Source: IDS-8 sp050738315
Lineage (GTDB): Bacteria > Pseudomonadota > Gammaproteobacteria > Steroidobacterales > Woeseiaceae
NCBI GenBank assembly: GCA_050738315.1
Contig: JBOHZD010000211.1
Coordinates: 1-27,622 of the forward strand
Direction: 5' to 3'
DNA length: 27,622 bases
The position numbers were made by a program, and so were the translations under genes. The notes beneath the pieces are model-generated. The model saw only the letters and a list, made by a program, of their open reading frames with translations. It searched no databases and was not told where the DNA came from. Shown here piece by piece: positions 7,500 to 14,782 of this stretch (positions within the stretch are counted from its first letter, which is position 1; the number at the start of each line of letters is the position of its first letter).

Positions 7500-8549
7500 A
7501 TGACGGACGAGCAGCTGGACACTGAACTGCTCAAGGGCTTTTCGCCTCTGGACGGACTGAAACGGGACAATCTGGCTGCACTGGCAAAGAAAGTGCAGAT
7601 TCGGGAGCTGTCGCCGCAGCAGATTCTGTTCAAGGAAGGCGATACCGAGAAACGCACCGTCTACGTCGTGTCGGGATCCCTGGAACTGATCGATCAGGGT
7701 AACGTGCAGGAGGTCCTCGAAGGCGGGACCGACAGCGCGCGCAACCCGGTATCGCCGATGTTCCCACGCCGAGTCACCGCAAAGGCGCGAAATCGGGTTC
7801 AGTACATATCAATTGACAGCGACTTGCTCGACGTGATGCTGACCTGGGATCAGACCGGCTCGTATGAAGTCTCCGAGTTGCATGGTTCCTCGGAGGGTGG
7901 CGGCAGTGACGACTGGATGACCACGTTGCTGCAAACCAAAGCGTTTCACAAGATTCCGCCGGCTAACATCCAGGCGATCTTCATGCGCATGCAGCAGATC
8001 AATTACAAATCCGGCGACGTGGTTCTGAAGCAGGGTGCCGAGGGCGATTTCTTCTACGTGTTGACGCGCGGCAAATGCCTGGTCACCCGAGAAACGCCGC
8101 TCAACAAGGACGGCATCAAACTGGCCGAGTTGTCGGTCGGCGATACGTTCGGCGAAGAGGCATTGATTTCCGACGCGAAGCGCAACGCGACGGTCACAAT
8201 GCTGACGGACGGCGCGGTCATGCGCCTCGGCAAGGAGGACTTCAAACGACTGCTGAACGAGCCCATGCTCGACTGGGTCAGCCAGTCCGAAGCGGAGGAC
8301 ATCGTCAAGGGCGGCGGTCAGTGGCTCGATGTCAGGCTGCCGAGCGAATTCGAAAACCAGCACCAGGACGGCGCCATCAACATCCCGCTTTATTTCATTC
8401 GACTGAAAATCAACACGCTGAACCCGAAAAAGAAATACGTGGTCTGCTGCGACACCGGCCGGCGCAGTTCCGCCGGCGCCTACATCCTGAGCGAACGCGG
8501 CTACCAGGCCTACGTCCTGCGCGGCGGCATCAACTCAGGCCACCGCTGA
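7500..8549 (+). CDS. Double cyclic-nucleotide-binding domain and rhodanese fusion protein
   Basis: The 349-aa protein has three modules. Residues about 12-125 form a degenerate cNMP-binding (Crp-like) barrel (FKEGDTEKRTVYVVSGSLEL) without a phosphate-binding cassette. Residues about 148-257 form a second, better preserved one (LKQGAEGDFFYVLTRGKC) with a cassette-like FGEEALISDAKRNATV (218-233) including an Arg at 228. Residues about 264-349 are a rhodanese-like domain with active loop Cys317-DTGRR, matching CxxGxR. No DNA-binding helix-turn-helix, signal peptide or membrane helix is seen. A cytoplasmic sulfur-transfer or thiol-sensing protein controlled by a nucleotide is the natural inference, but ligand and substrate are unknown. 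The gene stands alone on this strand, 141 bp after fadJ. Confidence 0.85.
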   Translation: MTDEQLDTELLKGFSPLDGLKRDNLAALAKKVQIRELSPQQILFKEGDTEKRTVYVVSGSLELIDQGNVQEVLEGGTDSARNPVSPMFPRRVTAKARNRVQYISIDSDLLDVMLTWDQTGSYEVSELHGSSEGGGSDDWMTTLLQTKAFHKIPPANIQAIFMRMQQINYKSGDVVLKQGAEGDFFYVLTRGKCLVTRETPLNKDGIKLAELSVGDTFGEEALISDAKRNATVTMLTDGAVMRLGKEDFKRLLNEPMLDWVSQSEAEDIVKGGGQWLDVRLPSEFENQHQDGAINIPLYFIRLKINTLNPKKKYVVCCDTGRRSSAGAYILSERGYQAYVLRGGINSGHR

Positions 8550-8560
8550 CCCCCACTCCC

Positions 8561-8688
8561 GAACGCCGCAAACCACGATGCGGCTGCCGCAAACACCACA
8601 CACCACGGTGAAGCGGAACCGTAGACACCACACACCACGGTGAAGCGGACCCGCGAACGCCACGTACCACTTTGAGCGGAGGCTGGAT
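8561..8688 (+). repeat. 32-bp tandem repeat array, four units
   Basis: Four units start at 8561, 8593, 8625 and 8657, exactly 32 bp apart. Units two and three are identical over their first 25 bases (ACACCACACACCACGGTGAA continues into GCGGA). The first and fourth are diverged but keep the CCAC...GCGG skeleton. The array begins 12 bp after the stop of the cNMP-rhodanese gene and lies in non-coding sequence. With no variable spacers it is not a CRISPR. Confidence 0.7.
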
Positions 8689-8712
8689 CGGGGGAGTGTT
8701 TTTCAGGATCGT

Positions 8713-8732
8713 GCGAAACATGGATGTTTCGC
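8713..8732. repeat. Perfect 9-bp inverted repeat abutting the dispersed element
   Basis: GCGAAACAT-GG-ATGTTTCGC is a perfect hairpin with a 2-nt centre. Its last two bases are the first two of the 44-bp dispersed repeat at 8731. No U-tract follows, so it is not a standard intrinsic terminator. Confidence 0.7.
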
Positions 8733-8801
8733 CCGAAGCCTACAGGGACGTATTCACGGCGTTCCTGAAAAGCCCCTCCCCGATGCAGGCTCCGCCTGCC
8801 A
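8731..8801 (+). repeat. Dispersed repeat element, copy 1
   Basis: Bases 8731-8774 (44 bp, beginning GCCCGAAGCCTACAGGGACG) are identical to 27411-27454. Similarity continues through a variable stretch with a one-base indel to a shared CAGGCTCCGC(C/A)TGCCA at 8786-8801. A small GCAGGC-TCC-GCCTGC hairpin lies at 8785-8799. It is in the gap between the convergent cNMP-rhodanese and clpA genes and is preceded by a hairpin. Confidence 0.85.
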
Positions 8802-8850
8802 ATGCCGTCAACCATTCGCAGGGAATGCGGATCAGCGGCCTGTTTCAGGC

Positions 8851-11124
8851 TCAGTGTTTCGGCAGGGGAACGAGTTCTTTGCTGGTCGGCTCGGCATTCA
8901 GTTGGAGATTGCCGTCTTTGGCGACGCTGATTCGCACGTGTCCGCCGCTGGCCAGGGTGCCGAAGAGCAATTCTTCTGCCAGCGGCCGTTTGATGTGCTC
9001 CTGGATGATGCGCGCCATCGGCCTCGCGCCCATTTTCGGATCATAGCCGCGTTCCGCGATCCATTCGCGCGCGGCGTCGTCGAGTTCGAGCGTGACGTTG
9101 TTCGACGTCAGTTTCGCTTCGAGTTCGACCACCAGTTTGTCGACCACGCGCGCCACGGAGCGAGCATCCAGCGAGGTGAATTGAATGATGGCATCCAGCC
9201 GATTGCGGAACTCCGGCGTAAATGACTTCTTGATGATCGCCATACCGTCGCTGCTGTGATCCTGATGCGTGAACCCTATGGACGCGCGGCTCATCTCCTG
9301 TGCGCCAGCGTTGGTCGTCATGACGATGACAATATTGCGGAAGTCGGCCTTGCGGCCGTTATTGTCCGTCAATGTGCCATGATCCATGACCTGCAGCAGC
9401 AGATTGAAAACTTCCGGATGCGCCTTTTCGATTTCATCGAGCAACACCACGGCATGCGGATTCTTGGTAACCGCCTCGGTCAATAGTCCGCCCTGATCGA
9501 ACCCCACGTAGCCCGGCGGCGCCCCGATCAGGCGCGACACGGTGTGCCGTTCCATGTATTCCGACATGTCGAAGCGAATGAGTTCGACGCCCATCACGAG
9601 CGCCAGCTGCCGGGTGACTTCCGTCTTGCCGACACCGGTCGGGCCCGCAAACAGGAACGAGCCGATGGGTTTGGTGTCGTCGGTCAGGCCGGAACGTGAC
9701 ATTTTGATCGCCGACGCCAGCGCCTCGATCGCCGGGTCCTGGCCGAAGATCGTCAATTTGAGATCGCGTTCCAGCGTTCTCAGGACGTCCTTGTCAGACG
9801 CCGATACGCTCTTCGGCGGAATGCGCGCCATCTTTGCGACAATGTTTTCGATGATCGTGACCGTGACCCGATCCTGACGTTCCGCGACCGGTTGGAGACG
9901 CAGGTTTGCGCCCGCCTCGTCGATGACGTCGATTGCCTTGTCGGGCAGCCGCCGATCATTGATGTGCTTGGCCGCCAGTTCCGCTGCAGCTTCGATTGCC
10001 TCGGGCTCGTAGGTGACCCCATGATGTTCCTCGAAGCGTGTCTGCAGGCCACGCAAAATGGCCACCGTTTCCTGCAGGCTCGGTTCCGGCACATCGATTT
10101 TCTGGAACCGCCGGGCCAGGGCATGATCTTTCTCGAAAACGCCGCGATACTCCCCGTACGTTGTCGAACCGATGCAGCGGATTTCCCCGTTGGCCAGGAC
10201 CGGCTTGATCAGATTCGAAGCATCCATGACGCCGCCCGACGCAGCGCCGGCACCGATGACGGTGTGGATCTCGTCGATAAACAGGATTGCGCCAGGATCT
10301 TCGCGAATCTCGGCGATGACCGCCTTGAGTCGCTTCTCGAAGTCACCGCGATACTTGGTGCCGGCAATCAATGTGCCCATATCGAGCGCGTAGATCGTGC
10401 TTTGCCGCAGTACCTCCGGCACCCGCTCCTCGACGATCATGCGTGCCAGGCCCTCCGCCAGCGCCGTCTTGCCGACACCTGCATCGCCGACGAACAGTGG
10501 ATTGTTCTTGCGGCGGCGGCAAAGTATCTGCACGGTCCGTTCGATTTCGAGGTCGCGCCCGATCAGCGGATCGATCTTGCCCTCGATGGCGCGCTGATTG
10601 AGATTGGTAGCATAAAGATCGAGGGCGCGGACGTCCTGTTCGCTCTCGCTGTCCTGGGAAATTTCCGGCTCTTCCTCCGAACCCTCACTGCGCAACTGCG
10701 GCATGCCGTGCGAAATATAATTGACCACGTCGAGGCGTGTGATGTCCTGCAGGCCGAGAAAGTAAACTGCCTGCGACTGTTTCTCGCTGAAAATCGCCAC
10801 CAGCACGTTGCTGCCCGTGACTTCCTTTTTGCCGCTCGACTGCACATGGAATATGGCGCGCTGCAGTACCCGCTGAAAGCCGAGTGTCGGCTGGACATCG
10901 CCCTCCTCTTCCAGAGGCATGAGCGGCGTGGCTTCATCGATGAACTCGGCCAACTGTCGCCGCAACTGGGCAACGTTCGAATGGCAGGCTTTCAGGATCT
11001 CGTGCACCTTGGGAATGTCGAGCAGCGCGAGCAACAGGTGTTCGACCGTCATAAACTCATGACGACGCTCCCTCGCGTTCTGAAAGGCCTCCTTCAGACA
11101 AAATTCCAGTTCGCTGCTCAACAT
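8851..11124 (-). CDS. clpA: ATP-dependent Clp protease ATP-binding subunit ClpA
   Basis: At 757 aa this nearly equals E. coli ClpA (758). It has the N-terminal Clp repeat domain (about 1-140), a first AAA+ module with Walker A GDAGVGKT at 213-220, and a second AAA+ module with Walker A GPTGVGKT near 495 and Walker B VVLLDEIEKAH. A tripeptide loop IGF (in RASIGFTHQ) corresponds to the ClpP-docking IGL/IGF loop. ClpA unfolds substrates and feeds them to ClpP; with ClpS it degrades N-end-rule substrates. It lies 51 bp downstream of clpS on the same strand, the standard operon. clpP is not in the window. Confidence 0.98.
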   Translation of the reverse strand: MLSSELEFCLKEAFQNARERRHEFMTVEHLLLALLDIPKVHEILKACHSNVAQLRRQLAEFIDEATPLMPLEEEGDVQPTLGFQRVLQRAIFHVQSSGKKEVTGSNVLVAIFSEKQSQAVYFLGLQDITRLDVVNYISHGMPQLRSEGSEEEPEISQDSESEQDVRALDLYATNLNQRAIEGKIDPLIGRDLEIERTVQILCRRRKNNPLFVGDAGVGKTALAEGLARMIVEERVPEVLRQSTIYALDMGTLIAGTKYRGDFEKRLKAVIAEIREDPGAILFIDEIHTVIGAGAASGGVMDASNLIKPVLANGEIRCIGSTTYGEYRGVFEKDHALARRFQKIDVPEPSLQETVAILRGLQTRFEEHHGVTYEPEAIEAAAELAAKHINDRRLPDKAIDVIDEAGANLRLQPVAERQDRVTVTIIENIVAKMARIPPKSVSASDKDVLRTLERDLKLTIFGQDPAIEALASAIKMSRSGLTDDTKPIGSFLFAGPTGVGKTEVTRQLALVMGVELIRFDMSEYMERHTVSRLIGAPPGYVGFDQGGLLTEAVTKNPHAVVLLDEIEKAHPEVFNLLLQVMDHGTLTDNNGRKADFRNIVIVMTTNAGAQEMSRASIGFTHQDHSSDGMAIIKKSFTPEFRNRLDAIIQFTSLDARSVARVVDKLVVELEAKLTSNNVTLELDDAAREWIAERGYDPKMGARPMARIIQEHIKRPLAEELLFGTLASGGHVRISVAKDGNLQLNAEPTSKELVPLPKH

Positions 11125-11175
11125 GGGTCAACACTCAGCCTGTTCAGGTTCGACAACACCGATCTCATGATAACT

Positions 11176-11505
11176 TCAGGACTCCTCCATCGTACACAAC
11201 AGCGGGTGCTGATGTTGTTGTGCGATCTTCGTCACTTGTGCGACCTTGGTTTCAGCGATCTCGAAGCTGAAAACACCGCAGATTCCCTTGCCTTTCGTGT
11301 GCACTTCAAGCATGACCCGTGTCGCGCGGGATCGTTCCATGCCAAAAACCGTCTCGAGAACCTCGACCACGAATTCCATCGGCGTATAGTCATCATTGAT
11401 CAGAACGACCCGGTACAACGGCGGCCGCTTCAATTTCGGCCGTGCTTCCTCGACGGCGACATCGCGGTCGTGTATACGGGGTTCAGACGGGTCTCGCTCG
11501 GGCAT
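11176..11505 (-). CDS. clpS: ATP-dependent Clp protease adaptor ClpS
   Basis: The 109-aa product contains the ClpS core: YRVVLINDDYTPMEFVVEVL at about 38-57, a MLEVHTKGKGICGVF segment, and the C-terminal AQVTKIAQQHQHPLLCTMEES typical of the family. The DDYTPMEF segment and the VMLEVH stretch contribute to the N-degron pocket in known ClpS. The adaptor binds the ClpA N-domain and delivers proteins with destabilising N-terminal residues (Leu, Phe, Tyr, Trp). Length matches the E. coli protein (106). It is first in the clpS-clpA operon. In many gammaproteobacteria cspD lies divergently upstream; it is absent here. Confidence 0.97.
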   Translation of the reverse strand: MPERDPSEPRIHDRDVAVEEARPKLKRPPLYRVVLINDDYTPMEFVVEVLETVFGMERSRATRVMLEVHTKGKGICGVFSFEIAETKVAQVTKIAQQHQHPLLCTMEES

Positions 11506-11581
11506 AGTCAGAAAATAGCAATGCGTCGCAAAATTTCAAATTTCCGGTGTCACACTTCGCAGTATGGCCCGGTACAGAGGC

Positions 11582-11587
11582 ATTATA
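11582..11587 (-). promoter_or_regulatory. Candidate -10 element for clpS-clpA
   Basis: TATAAT on the minus strand about 77 bp upstream of the clpS ATG matches the sigma70 -10 consensus. No good -35 lies 16-18 bp further upstream (the hexamer there reads GAGATG), so the promoter is tentative. The rest of 11506-11700 shows AT-rich patches but no gene I can support. Confidence 0.3.
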
Positions 11588-11729
11588 TATGGGCGGCGGC
11601 GGAGCATCTCCAGACCCGTCTCGCAGTGCGGCCTGGATTTTGCCGGCAACACACGTTGCGCATCTAAATTATGATTTAAGAGTCAGTGATATATACCTGC
11701 CAAATAAAGGTTTTTTTATCCGAATGGGC

Positions 11730-11759
11730 TTGTTTGTCCCGGCAATGAGACCGTATGAT
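11730..11759 (+). promoter_or_regulatory. Candidate promoter for the gsp operon
   Basis: TTGTTT (11730-11735), an 18-bp spacer and TATGAT (11754-11759) lie about 32 bp before the GTG of gspC. GGAAG at 11783-11787 provides a ribosome-binding site 4 nt before that GTG. The match to sigma70 consensus is moderate. Confidence 0.4.
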
Positions 11760-11791
11760 CGCACTCTGGCTCCTGGGGACCCGGAAGCAAG

Positions 11792-12736
11792 GTGCAGAGC
11801 CTCTCTATGACAGCGGAAGCCAAATGGTCTGATTTCGGGAGCCGGGATCGCGAGCGGACACTGGCCGCTGCCAACCAGTTGCTGCCGAAATGGGTTACCC
11901 TGTTGCTGGCCATCGCAATTGCGTGGCAACTGGCGCGTATCGTCTGGATGCTGATACCGGGCTCGCCACTGGGCGATCCGATCGAATCCCGCCCGGACGG
12001 CGCACAGAGGGCCGCCGCTCAGGCATCCGGCGAAGCCGATGTCGAAGCCATTGCCAGCACCCATATTTTCGGCGAAGCGCGCGCCGCAGCCGCGGCCCCG
12101 CCGCCTCAGGAGGTGCACGACGACCTGGCGGAAACGCGGCTCAATCTGCTGTTAAAGGGTACGGTTGCCGCCACCAGTGACACCGTTTCCATGGCGATCA
12201 TCTCCGCCAACGGAGATGACGACAAAGTGTATGCGGTGAGCGACACCGTCGTGTCCGGGACGACCTTGCACGCGGTGTATACCGATCGCGTCATTCTCAA
12301 CCGGGACGGCCAGCTCGAAGCGCTGAAGCTGCCCAAGGAGTTTCCCGAAGGTGGCGCGGCTCCGGTGCGCCGCAGTACCCCTCTGGCCACGAGCACTCCG
12401 GTGCAGGCGCCGAGCCTCCAGGAAGTTGTATCGCAGAACGTGACGAAGCTCGCTGATGTCATTCGACCAACGCCGTATTTTGTGGCAGGTCAACAGCAGG
12501 GATACCGGGTGTATCCGGGCCGTAACCGCAAACAGTTCGCGGCCTTGGGACTTCGGCCCGGCGACTTGATCAAGGATATCGACGGTGCCTCGCTGACCGA
12601 TCCCCAGCAGGCGATGGAAATATTCCAGAACCTGGGCAGTGCGGACCAGGTGACGGTGACGGTGGAGAGAAACGGCCAGCCCCAGGTGCTGGTCCTGACG
12701 ACCAGCCAATTGAGCAGTCTGGACAACGACCAATAG
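11792..12736 (+). CDS. gspC: Type II secretion system protein GspC
   Basis: The 314-aa inner-membrane clamp protein links the T2SS assembly platform to the GspD secretin. It has a short cytoplasmic N-terminus, one membrane helix (about 34-55, VTLLLAIAIAWQLARIVWML), a periplasmic HR domain (about 70-190, with LNLLLKGTVAAT and AIISANGDDDKVYAV), and a C-terminal PDZ domain (about 225-305, YPGRNRKQFAALGLRPGDLI). PDZ-bearing GspC occurs in Gsp systems of Vibrio and Erwinia. GTG at 11792 is favoured because GGAAG lies 4 nt upstream; ATG at 11807 is an alternative that keeps all domains. The stop overlaps the gspD GTG by one base. Confidence 0.93.
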   Translation: MQSLSMTAEAKWSDFGSRDRERTLAAANQLLPKWVTLLLAIAIAWQLARIVWMLIPGSPLGDPIESRPDGAQRAAAQASGEADVEAIASTHIFGEARAAAAAPPPQEVHDDLAETRLNLLLKGTVAATSDTVSMAIISANGDDDKVYAVSDTVVSGTTLHAVYTDRVILNRDGQLEALKLPKEFPEGGAAPVRRSTPLATSTPVQAPSLQEVVSQNVTKLADVIRPTPYFVAGQQQGYRVYPGRNRKQFAALGLRPGDLIKDIDGASLTDPQQAMEIFQNLGSADQVTVTVERNGQPQVLVLTTSQLSSLDNDQ

Positions 12737-14760
12737 TGAGCACCTTGATACGACTTCATCGACAGCCAATGCCATTCATCCGCCGCGCCTCGGGCGCGGC
12801 GGTTCTTGCCCTGCTGCTGTTGCCGATCGCACATGCGCAGCAGAGTCCACCGACCACCATCACGCCCAATTACAAGGAAGCCGATATTCGGCAGATCGTC
12901 GAAGCCGTGGGCGCCGTTACGCACAAAAACTTCATTCTCGATCCCCGCGTCAATGCCAAAGTGACGATGCTGTCGTCCACGCCGATGTCACCGGAAGCCT
13001 TCTACGAAGCGTTTCTGTCCGTTCTCGAGGTGCACGGTTATGTCGCCATTGCGACGGACGGCGTGGTCAAGATCATTCCGGACGCCGCCGCGCGACAGTA
13101 TCCGACGGAGAGCGATGGCGATGCGGCGGATGCGATGCTGACCCAGGTCATCGAAGTGCGAAATGTCTCGGCTGCGCAACTCGTGCCGATACTGCGGCCG
13201 TTGATCGCGCAATACGGACATCTCGCTTCACCGCCAGGCTCGAACATGCTGATTATTTCGGATCGCGCGAGCAACGTGAGCCGCATCATCAACATCATCC
13301 AGCGTATCGACGTCTCCAGTGATGACGATATCGAAGTGGTACGCCTGGAGCACGCGTCGGCCACGGAGATCGTGAGAGTCCTCACGGCCCTGGCGCAGGC
13401 GCCGCGCTCCGACGGCATGCCGGTCACGACCAGCCTGGTTGCGGATGCACGTACCAACAGCGTGCTCATCGGCGGTGACAAAACGGAACGGCTGCGGTTG
13501 CGTGCACTGATCACACATCTCGACACGCCACTCGACGACGGCGGCAGCATACAGGTTCGCTACCTGCGTTATGCCGATGCCGAACAGCTGGCGACGCAAT
13601 TGCAGGAACACTTCCTCGGCATCCAGCAGGCAGACGCGGCAGCAGCTGCAGCAGCGGGCGGCACGGTGGAGGACGTCAGCATCTGGGCCGATGTGCAGAC
13701 CAATGCGCTGGTCGTCAACGCACCGCCGAAGACGATGCGCTCGCTCATGACCATCATCGACAAACTGGATATTCGTCGGCCGCAGGTGCTGGTCGAGGCG
13801 ATCATCGTCGAGGTCACCGCGGACAAGACCTCGGAACTCGGTGTGACCTGGGCAGTCGACGGCAGCGACGACAACAACGCGGTCGGCGTTACCAACTTCC
13901 CCGACAGCGGCCCTGGGGTCGTACAGCTTGGAGCGGCCGTCAGCGGCGACGGTGATTTCGATCCGAGCCAGTTGATCGGCAGTGGTGTCACGCTGGGAAT
14001 CGGCCGAATCAGCGAGTCGGGTACCAGTTTTGCCGCGATTCTCCGAGCGCTGCAGGGCGACGCCGATACCAACATCATATCGACGCCGACCATCGTGACC
14101 ACAGACAACGAGGAAGCAAGTCTCAACGTCGGTCAGGAAGTACCGTTTTTGACGGGCTCGTTTTCCAGTACCGGCACCGGCACCGGCGGCGGCGTGGTCA
14201 ACCCGTTCCAGACGATTGAGAGAGAGCAGATCGGCGTCAAGCTCGTGATTACTCCGCAGATCAGCGAGGGAGACACGCTGATACTCGATATCTCACAGGA
14301 AATTTCCAGTATTGCCCCGTCCGCGCAAGGCGCCGTCGACATCATCACGAATCAGCGCACGATCGATACCACGGTGATCGTCGAGGATGGCGACATCCTG
14401 GTACTGGGCGGACTGATCGAAGACACGCTGCGTGAAAGCGATCAGCGGGTGCCGGTCCTCGGCAGCATTCCTATCCTCGGCAATCTGTTTCGCAGCCGCA
14501 AGACCGACAAGGTGAAGACCAACCTGATGGTCTTCATCCGCCCGAAGATTCTGCGCGACAGTGTGCAGGCAGGGCTGGAAACGGACGCAAAATACAATTA
14601 CATCCGCGAAATGCAGCAAGAGGGGAGCAGGCGTTTCGGCAGCGAAGTGCCGTTGTTGCCGGGTGCGAAGCGCCCCACATTGCCGTCGTTGGACAAGTAC
14701 CCGTCGCGGGCGCCGATCGACCTGCGACCCGACGATGACGATGAAGAACCCGAACAGTAG
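12736..14760 (+). CDS. gspD: Type II secretion system secretin GspD
   Basis: The 674-aa outer-membrane secretin begins with a signal peptide ending near residue 34 (LLLLPIAHA|QQ). An N0 domain follows (NYKEADIRQIVEAVG and the VTMLSSTPMSPEAFYEAFLSVL region, about 44-115), then N1-N3 repeats (LVPILRPLIAQYG, VVRLEHASATEIVRVL, VRYLRYADAEQLATQL). The secretin core spans about 335-620 with the conserved QEVPFLTGS and VEDGDILVLGGLI segments. The Asp/Glu-rich C-terminal tail may contain the pilotin-binding S-domain. It forms the channel through which folded exoproteins leave the periplasm. The start is GTG 12736 (one-base overlap with gspC) or ATG 12769, which also leaves a full signal peptide. Confidence 0.96.
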   Translation: MSTLIRLHRQPMPFIRRASGAAVLALLLLPIAHAQQSPPTTITPNYKEADIRQIVEAVGAVTHKNFILDPRVNAKVTMLSSTPMSPEAFYEAFLSVLEVHGYVAIATDGVVKIIPDAAARQYPTESDGDAADAMLTQVIEVRNVSAAQLVPILRPLIAQYGHLASPPGSNMLIISDRASNVSRIINIIQRIDVSSDDDIEVVRLEHASATEIVRVLTALAQAPRSDGMPVTTSLVADARTNSVLIGGDKTERLRLRALITHLDTPLDDGGSIQVRYLRYADAEQLATQLQEHFLGIQQADAAAAAAAGGTVEDVSIWADVQTNALVVNAPPKTMRSLMTIIDKLDIRRPQVLVEAIIVEVTADKTSELGVTWAVDGSDDNNAVGVTNFPDSGPGVVQLGAAVSGDGDFDPSQLIGSGVTLGIGRISESGTSFAAILRALQGDADTNIISTPTIVTTDNEEASLNVGQEVPFLTGSFSSTGTGTGGGVVNPFQTIEREQIGVKLVITPQISEGDTLILDISQEISSIAPSAQGAVDIITNQRTIDTTVIVEDGDILVLGGLIEDTLRESDQRVPVLGSIPILGNLFRSRKTDKVKTNLMVFIRPKILRDSVQAGLETDAKYNYIREMQQEGSRRFGSEVPLLPGAKRPTLPSLDKYPSRAPIDLRPDDDDEEPEQ

Positions 14761-14782
14761 TCGTGTAACGCGCCGCGATCCC

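Noticed and set aside
8561..8688. Possible CRISPR array
   Set aside because: The 32-bp units abut one another with no unique spacers, and no cas genes are present; it is a tandem repeat.
9892..11667. 591-codon open frame on the plus strand
   Set aside because: It is antisense to clpA and clpS, both unmistakable; the translation has no recognisable domain and reflects GC-rich codon bias.
11547..11810. 87-codon plus-strand open frame before gspC
   Set aside because: No ribosome-binding site or recognisable feature; it spans promoter-like AT-rich sequence and overlaps the gspC start.
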